NCBI RefSeq assembly: GCF_008124765.1
Contig: NZ_VNHS01000012.1
Location: 186,001-250,000, forward strand
Direction: 5' to 3'
Length of the DNA stretch: 64,000 nt
Origin: Paenibacillus methanolicus
GTDB lineage: Bacteria > Bacillota > Bacilli > Paenibacillales > Paenibacillaceae
In this document: one piece after another, positions 59,314-64,000 of the stretch
Layout: the number at the start of each line of letters is the position of its first letter
Position numbering within the stretch: the first letter of the stretch is position 1
Program-made: the position numbers and the translations under genes
Notes under the pieces: generated by a model
What the model saw: the letters and a program-made list of their open reading frames with translations, nothing else
The model's database searches: none
What the model was told of the DNA's origin: nothing

Positions 59314-59383
59314 TCTATATTGCGCCTCTCGATCGCCCTAATCGGTCACATCCAGATTTCCTTATTGAAAGCGTGGACATGTC

Positions 59384-62206
59384 GTGAATCAGAGCCAAAC
59401 CCTTATGCAATATTACCCGATCGGGCTCATCGTCATCTGCTTGATCATCTCGGTCTTCGCTTCTTATATCGCGCTCGACCTTCCCCGGCTGCTGCTTGCT
59501 TCGCGGGGGAAGGCGCGCCGCTATTGGTTCATGGGCGGCTCGCTCGCGCTCGGCTTCGGCTTGTGGGCCTTGCATGTCATCGGCACGATGGCCTACAGAC
59601 GCGAGGGAGGCGCGGCCGACTACTACTTGACGGCGCTGTTATCCTCGCTGGGCGTCGCCATCCTTGTCGCATTCGCCTGTATCGGATTGAGCGCGCGGCG
59701 CGAGATGAGCGCCGCCCAGATGGTTCGCAATGGCCTGCTCCTCGGCCTAGGCGTATGCGGCACGCACGCGGCGGGCGCTTTGGCGCTCGATCAGGCGAGA
59801 ATCGCGTATTCGCCCACGCTGGTTTGCGTGGCGGCGGTGCTCACCATTCTCGTTTGCGTTTCCATGCAGATTTTGGCTTCTCGGTTCCGCAGCCCGGTTT
59901 CGCCGTTAAGCCGATTGGTGAAGGCCGCATGCAGCATCGCGATGGGGACGATCATCGCGGCCGTACAGTACGTCGGCATGATCGCGCTTAGGCTGTCTCC
60001 GCTCGCTAGCGTGAGCACGGACGAATTCGAGCCGAATATCTATTTCTGGCTGGCCATCGGCGTGGCGGGATGGTCGATTCTGGTTCTGGGCATCGTGATG
60101 CTCTGCGCCAACTTCGCGGACCGGCGCATCGCCCAGCAGGTCGCGCTGAACGGTTCGTTAATCGAAGCGGCCAGCGACTGCATCGTCGTCATCGACGCAT
60201 CGGGCCGCATCATGGAATTCAATCCCGCCGCGGAACGGATCTTCGGGCACCGCCGCGAAGCAGCCGTCGGCCGTTTCATGCCGGAGCTGTTGTTCACCAC
60301 GCTTCTGGGCGATTCGTATCGGGAGGCCATCGCGCGTTATGTGCGCGACCCCGGCGACAATCCATTCGGCGAGCGGACGGAGACGACGGGGATGCGCGCG
60401 GACGGCACGATGTTCCCGCTCGAGCTGACCGTCACCCGCATCCGCAAGGCGGACCCGCCGATTCTGGTCGCCTTCATGCGGGACATTACCGAGCGCAGGC
60501 GCGCCGAAGCCGCCCTGCGCGAGAGCGAGGAACGGTACCGCAAGCTGGTGCATTATTCGCCCGATCCCGTCATCGTCCATTTGAACGGCATGATCCTGTT
60601 CGTCAACTCCGCAGCCGCGGTGACGCTCGGCGCCAAGGAGCCGGAGGAGTTGATGGGGCGGTTCCTCGCCGACTTCATTCACCCTGACGACAGGGAGATC
60701 GCGGAGATCGGCTTGAATACGCCGCCGAACCGGCTGTCGGAGAGCGGGCCCGCGGAGCTTCGCTGCTACAAGCTGTCCGGCGAATTAATCGATCTGGAAG
60801 TGAAATCGATCTTCGTGAAGTGGAACGGCCGGGGCGTCATGCAAACGATCGCGCGCGACGTGACGGCGAAGAAACAAGCGGCGCAGACGATCCGGCAGAT
60901 GGCGTATTACGACCGGCTGACGGGTCTGCCTAACCGCAATCTGTTCCTCGAGCTTGTACACGGCCATCTGAGGCAGTGCGCGGAGGGCGGCGCGGAAGCG
61001 GCCGTCATGTTTATCGACCTGGACCGATTCAAGACGATTAACGATACGCTCGGCCACCACGTCGGCGACGAGCTGCTCAAAGCATTCTCCGGCGTGCTGG
61101 CTTCCTCGATGCGCAAGGGCGACATTCTTAGCCGGATCGCCGGCGACGAGTTTCTCGTGCTGGTGCCGTCGACGACGGAATCCGAGGCGTCGGATATCGC
61201 TCGGACGATTCTCTCTCACGCGAATACGCCGTTCATGATCGAGGGCCATTCCCTGATCGTTACGCCGAGCATCGGGATCTCCATGTTTCCGAAGGACAGC
61301 GAAGAGGCGGAAGAGCTGATCAAGTACGCGGATGCCGCCATGTACCGGACGAAGGAGCTCGGCAAGAACGGATATTCCTTCTATGATTCGAACGTGCGCA
61401 CCATCTCTTCGCGCGAGATGCAGCTGGAGCAGGGCTTGCATAAGGCGCTGGAACAAGATGAATTTCTGCTGCATTACCAGCCGAGGTTCGACCTGCATTC
61501 CGGCCGCATGGCGGGCGTCGAAGCGCTTGTACGGTGGCATAGTCCGGAGTACGGCATGGTGAGTCCGGCGGAATTTATTCCGCTCGCGGAGGAGTCCGGG
61601 CTCATCGTCCCGATCGGCGAGCTGATCCTGCGCAAGGCGTGCGAGCAGAACCGGCGCTGGATCGACGCGGGTTATCCGCCCGTGCGGATGGCCGTCAACC
61701 TGTCGCTGGTCCAGTTCAGGCAGGCGCATCTCGTGGATCGGATCGAGCAGGTGCTACGAGAGACGGGACTGCCGGGCGAGCTGCTGGAGCTCGAGATTAC
61801 GGAGAGCGTCGCCAGCCAGAACGAGCGGGCCGTGGCCGAACGGCTGCAGGCCGTTAAGGCGCGCGGCATAACCGTGTCGATCGACGACTTCGGCACGGGT
61901 TACTCCTCGCTCAGCTATTTGCGGCAATATCCGCTCGACGTGCTGAAGATCGACCGCTCGTTTATCCGCAATCTGCCGCACTCCTCGGACGATACGGCCA
62001 TCGTGCAGGCGATCATCGCGATGGCGCACAGCCTGCATTTAAGCGTTTGCGCAGAGGGCGTGGAGACGAAGGAACAGCTCGATTTTCTGCGCGAGCACGG
62101 TTGCAGCGAGGTGCAGGGGTATTATCTGTCGAAGCCGAAGGCCGCGGAAGAGATCGAGACCATCCTGGGGACGACCATCGCCTCCCGTATCGAGAGCGCT
62201 TCGTAG
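59384..62206 (+). CDS. MHYT-PAS-GGDEF-EAL c-di-GMP protein
   Basis: This 940-residue protein has an N-terminal seven-helix MHYT-like sensor (about 8-250), two PAS domains (about 265-385 and 390-510), a GGDEF domain (about 515-685) and an EAL domain (about 690-935). The MHYT repeats are degenerate (LHVIGTMAY, THAAGALAL, VQYVGMIAL). The cyclase signature reads AGDEF (586-590) instead of GGDEF. The phosphodiesterase keeps EAL (713-715), LEITES, DDFGTGYSSL and KIDRSFI, so it probably degrades c-di-GMP, with the GGDEF part perhaps regulatory. GTG 59384 lacks a clear ribosome site. A PilZ protein elsewhere in the window could respond. Confidence 0.93.
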   Translation: MNQSQTLMQYYPIGLIVICLIISVFASYIALDLPRLLLASRGKARRYWFMGGSLALGFGLWALHVIGTMAYRREGGAADYYLTALLSSLGVAILVAFACIGLSARREMSAAQMVRNGLLLGLGVCGTHAAGALALDQARIAYSPTLVCVAAVLTILVCVSMQILASRFRSPVSPLSRLVKAACSIAMGTIIAAVQYVGMIALRLSPLASVSTDEFEPNIYFWLAIGVAGWSILVLGIVMLCANFADRRIAQQVALNGSLIEAASDCIVVIDASGRIMEFNPAAERIFGHRREAAVGRFMPELLFTTLLGDSYREAIARYVRDPGDNPFGERTETTGMRADGTMFPLELTVTRIRKADPPILVAFMRDITERRRAEAALRESEERYRKLVHYSPDPVIVHLNGMILFVNSAAAVTLGAKEPEELMGRFLADFIHPDDREIAEIGLNTPPNRLSESGPAELRCYKLSGELIDLEVKSIFVKWNGRGVMQTIARDVTAKKQAAQTIRQMAYYDRLTGLPNRNLFLELVHGHLRQCAEGGAEAAVMFIDLDRFKTINDTLGHHVGDELLKAFSGVLASSMRKGDILSRIAGDEFLVLVPSTTESEASDIARTILSHANTPFMIEGHSLIVTPSIGISMFPKDSEEAEELIKYADAAMYRTKELGKNGYSFYDSNVRTISSREMQLEQGLHKALEQDEFLLHYQPRFDLHSGRMAGVEALVRWHSPEYGMVSPAEFIPLAEESGLIVPIGELILRKACEQNRRWIDAGYPPVRMAVNLSLVQFRQAHLVDRIEQVLRETGLPGELLELEITESVASQNERAVAERLQAVKARGITVSIDDFGTGYSSLSYLRQYPLDVLKIDRSFIRNLPHSSDDTAIVQAIIAMAHSLHLSVCAEGVETKEQLDFLREHGCSEVQGYYLSKPKAAEEIETILGTTIASRIESAS

Positions 62207-62228
62207 AGCGGGCTGAAGGCGCGCGAAT

Positions 62229-62250
62229 CCCTGTCGGCAGGGGGTTTTTT
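62229..62250 (+). terminator. Terminator after the GGDEF-EAL gene
   Basis: CCCTG-TCGG-CAGGG is followed by GGTTTTTT. Confidence 0.75.
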
Positions 62251-62265
62251 CCACGAAAGAGAGAG

Positions 62266-62295
62266 TTGACGGTAACGCTTTCTTTGCGTTATGAT
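62266..62295 (+). promoter_or_regulatory. Promoter of the glcT operon
   Basis: TTGACG (62266-62271) and TATGAT (62290-62295) are separated by 18 bp, giving a leader of roughly 120 nt before glcT. Confidence 0.75.
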
Positions 62296-62318
62296 GAGGA
62301 CATAATCATACACGACGG

Positions 62319-62345
62319 CGTGTTACCTCGGGTAGAGGGCATGAG
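62319..62345 (+). promoter_or_regulatory. GlcT-type RNA antiterminator (RAT) site
   Basis: CGTGTTAC and GGCATGAG flank a CTC/GAG stem with a GGGTA loop. From memory, the Bacillus subtilis ptsG RAT has the same conserved flanks. The last three bases overlap the 5-prime arm of the terminator that follows, so RNA-bound GlcT would prevent terminator formation. Confidence 0.8.
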
Positions 62346-62395
62346 CCAAGAGAACGATTCTGCGAAGCAGAGTCTTTTTCTTGGCTCTTTTTTTT
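62343..62395 (+). terminator. RAT-controlled terminator before glcT
   Basis: GAGCCAAGA (62343-62351) pairs with TCTTGGCTC (62379-62387), with an inner GATTCTGC/GCAGAGTC stem, and is followed by eight T residues. It lies just ahead of glcT. Confidence 0.88.
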
Positions 62396-62431
62396 GCCTT
62401 TTTGCCATAATAAGCGAAGGTGATGAATGCG

Positions 62432-63310
62432 ATGACAAAGAGGGATTCCACATTGCGAATCGAACGCGCAATCAATAATAACGTCGTGCTCGTTTTGGAT
62501 GACCAGACGAAAGAAGAATATGTGTTGATGGGCAAAGGCATCGGGTTCGCGGGCAAATGCGGCGAAAGCATTCCGGCCACCGATCCGCGCATCGAGAAAC
62601 GCTTCCGTCTCGACGATCCGGGCGAGATGGTGCAGTACCATTCCTTGCTCGGCGACATGGAGCCGGAGGTCATCCGAATTTCGGAAGAAATTATCGGCTT
62701 GATTACGGCAAGCTTCGGCGAGCTGGTGAACCGCAAAATTTATTTCGCGCTGCCAAGCCATATTCAGTTCGTCGTCTATCGGCTGCGCAACGGCATGGAG
62801 ATCGTCAACCCGTTCTTGTACGAGACGAAAATGTGCTACAAAGACGAATATGAGATCGCTAAGCGAGCCGCGGAGCTAGTCGCGAATGCCTTTCACATCC
62901 GGGTACCGGAAGAGGAAGTCGGCTTCCTAACGTACCATGTCCATTCGGCGGTGAGCAACGTGCCGGTTGGCCAAATCGTGAAGTTCACGAACTTGATCAA
63001 CGAGCTGATCGAGCAGATCGAAGAGCGGCGAGGCATCCGGATATCGCGGGAAAGCATCGATTACATTCGGCTCATCACGCATCTGCGCTATTCGGTCGAA
63101 CGCATCAGCCAAGACAAGCGGGTGCATAACCCGCTAGTCGCCGCCCTGCCGCAGCAGATGCCCGAAGCGTACGCGCTGGCGGAAGAGCTGTCGCAGCTGG
63201 TGCACGGTTATATCGGCAAGCCGGTGAGCGAGGATGAGATCGGGTTTCTGGCCATTCATTTGTACCGGTTGTTCGAGGTGTTTCAGGCGCCGGGACAAGC
63301 CGGATCGTAG
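62432..63310 (+). CDS. glcT: GlcT/LicT-family transcription antiterminator
   Basis: From ATG 62432 (AAGGTG 9 nt upstream) the product is 292 residues. Residues about 1-60 are the CAT RNA-binding domain (IERAINNNVVLVLDD, EYVLMGKGIGFAGKCG). PRD1 (about 65-170) and PRD2 (about 175-285) follow. Conserved phosphorylatable His residues are in YHVHSAV and THLRYSV, near the PRD positions. Without glucose, EII phosphorylation inactivates GlcT; with glucose it binds RAT RNA. The RAT and terminator lie in its own leader, so the whole glcT-EIIA-EIIC operon should be autoregulated. Confidence 0.93.
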   Translation: MTKRDSTLRIERAINNNVVLVLDDQTKEEYVLMGKGIGFAGKCGESIPATDPRIEKRFRLDDPGEMVQYHSLLGDMEPEVIRISEEIIGLITASFGELVNRKIYFALPSHIQFVVYRLRNGMEIVNPFLYETKMCYKDEYEIAKRAAELVANAFHIRVPEEEVGFLTYHVHSAVSNVPVGQIVKFTNLINELIEQIEERRGIRISRESIDYIRLITHLRYSVERISQDKRVHNPLVAALPQQMPEAYALAEELSQLVHGYIGKPVSEDEIGFLAIHLYRLFEVFQAPGQAGS

Positions 63311-63361
63311 GGAAGAGCAGTTTGCGCGCCAACTAACACATTCATCAGGAGGGTTCCAATC

Positions 63362-63856
63362 ATGTTCGGAAAATTGTTCAAAGCCAAAAAAGATACGTTC
63401 ACCATTACGGCCCCGATTACGGGCAAAGCGGTACCCCTCACCGAGGTTCCGGACGAGGCATTCGCCGGCGGGCATATGGGACGCGGCATTGCGATCGAAC
63501 CTTCGGTCGGCAAACTTATCGCCCCGTTCGACGCGGTTGTCGCGCACGTGATCCATACGAATCACGCCGTCATTCTCGAGCACGCCTCCGGACTTCAACT
63601 GCTCGTGCATATCGGCATCAACACGGTCGCGATGAAAGGCGAGGGCTTCAAGGGGCATGTTCAAATCGGCGACGAAGTGAAAGCGGGTCAAACGCTGGTC
63701 GAGTTCGATATCGAAGCGATCCGCGCCGCAGGCTATCCGCTTATCACGCCGGTCATCATCGCGAACGAGGAAGAGTCGGTCGCGGAGCTCGAAGTGCTGC
63801 AAGGTTCGGTTACAGCTGGTCAGGATCCGGTTATCCAGGCGGTTCTGGCGAAGTAA
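63362..63856 (+). CDS. PTS glucose-type EIIA (Crr-like)
   Basis: This 164-residue protein is a stand-alone EIIA-Glc domain. The phosphorylated His is His83 (LLVHIGINTV), and the second active-site His is His68 (TNHAV). ITAPITGKAVPLTEVPDE and PSVGKLIAPFDA are usual. The ATG follows AGGAGGG. In Bacillus subtilis EIIA-Glc is fused at the end of PtsG; here it is a separate gene between glcT and the EIIC gene. It would take phosphate from HPr and pass it to the EIIB domain of the next protein. It may also signal to regulators. Confidence 0.95.
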   Translation: MFGKLFKAKKDTFTITAPITGKAVPLTEVPDEAFAGGHMGRGIAIEPSVGKLIAPFDAVVAHVIHTNHAVILEHASGLQLLVHIGINTVAMKGEGFKGHVQIGDEVKAGQTLVEFDIEAIRAAGYPLITPVIIANEEESVAELEVLQGSVTAGQDPVIQAVLAK

Positions 63857-63898
63857 CGATATAGATTCAGATTCATAGCTATCCTAGGGGGAGTAAAC

Positions 63899-64000
63899 AT
63901 GTTAGCTTTCTTGCAACGGATCGGTAAAGCGCTTATGCTGCCGGTTGCAACGCTGCCTGCGGCTTCGATTCTGCTTCGTTTCGGCAGCATCGATTACGTG
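63899..64000 (+). CDS. PTS glucose/N-acetylglucosamine EIIC, N-terminal part
   Basis: The window ends 34 codons into this gene. The start MLAFLQRIGKALMLPVATLP followed by AASILLRFG is the N-terminal amphipathic helix and first membrane segment of glucose-family EIIC proteins (PtsG, NagE, MalX). ATG 63899 follows GGGGGAG by 5 nt. With glcT and EIIA upstream, glucose is the best guess; the EIIB domain, if fused, would lie beyond the window. The exact sugar cannot be settled from this fragment. Confidence 0.88.
   Translation, partial: MLAFLQRIGKALMLPVATLPAASILLRFGSIDYV

Larger units (their letters stand above)
58876..59383 (+). other. Gene-free stretch: exporter terminator and GGDEF-EAL leader
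   Basis: The 508 bp between the exporter and the GGDEF-EAL gene contain no gene. A terminator is at 58898-58942. A -10 TATAAT is at 59126-59131. Then come about 150 bp of structured-looking, GC-rich sequence (near 59172-59270) and a second terminator (59283-59313). This layout suits a regulated leader. Confidence 0.5.

Noticed and set aside
1-64000. CRISPR arrays, tRNA, rRNA, intact insertion sequences or prophage
   Set aside because: No regular spaced repeats, cloverleaf-like sequences, transposase or phage genes were recognised.

Overview
The window is GC-rich, tightly packed Gram-positive chromosomal DNA. It has Shine-Dalgarno sequences of the AGGAGG type, S-layer homology (SLH) domains, a copper-amine-oxidase-like stalk protein, a VanW protein, a GlcT/EIIA-Glc/EIIC glucose PTS start, a NucA/ComJ pair and YesM/YesN-like signalling. 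This points to the Paenibacillaceae (Paenibacillus or Cohnella type). No rRNA, tRNA, CRISPR array, complete insertion sequence or prophage was seen.

Layout, left to right. 1-5081: the end of an acyl-CoA synthetase and a hotdog thioesterase, then a two-gene unit in which a cytosolic parvulin-type prolyl isomerase precedes a 1022-residue exporter with two cNMP-binding domains, a C39 peptidase and an ABC core. 5400-7343: GH29 fucosidase plus fucose mutarotase behind a 20-bp palindrome. 7357-10116: a secreted stalk protein, a decayed nucleotidyltransferase and a 41-residue membrane protein with its own promoter. 10323-15357: a kinase-fold/GAF/LuxR protein that has lost catalytic residues, a TolB-like propeller, and a secreted-protein/VanW pair. 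15596-18273: a 36-residue membrane protein, a frameshifted metal-dependent hydrolase and a PaaX-like regulator. 18559-25065: molybdopterin oxidoreductase, YitT protein, GNAT, MFS pump and a cohesin-SLH protein.

25180-37356: an AT-richer unknown gene, a LysR regulator divergent from chorismate synthase, a decayed zinc-ribbon gene, a sugar porter, DNA-entry nuclease with its inhibitor ComJ, a three-gene sugar-sensing system (binding protein, histidine kinase, AraC-type response regulator), an AlkD-like repair protein and a PilZ protein. 37524-46284: a methyltransferase, then a sulfonate/sulfate-ester operon (MarR regulator, lipoprotein, ATPase, permease, cytoplasmic arylsulfatase) interrupted by a 203-bp element with perfect terminal inverted repeats, then FetAB-like metal export. 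46389-48229: two paralogous general-stress proteins, each behind a sigma-B-like promoter of identical geometry. 48382-50163: a cluster of small unknown genes including a tyrosine-phosphatase-like protein. 50242-58875: serine hydrolase-SLH fusion, YihY/BrkB membrane protein, lipoprotein serpin and an asymmetric heterodimeric ABC exporter. 59384-62206: MHYT-PAS-GGDEF-EAL protein behind a leader with an intrinsic terminator. 62266-64000: glucose PTS operon start in which a GlcT-type RNA antiterminator site and terminator precede glcT itself.

The most unusual parts are the cNMP-gated peptidase exporter with a dedicated prolyl isomerase and no visible substrate gene, the pseudokinase-GAF-LuxR protein, the mobile-looking element inside the sulfatase operon, the matched sigma-B-like promoters, and the two small membrane proteins. 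All calls are by eye from sequence; no database search or structure prediction was run.
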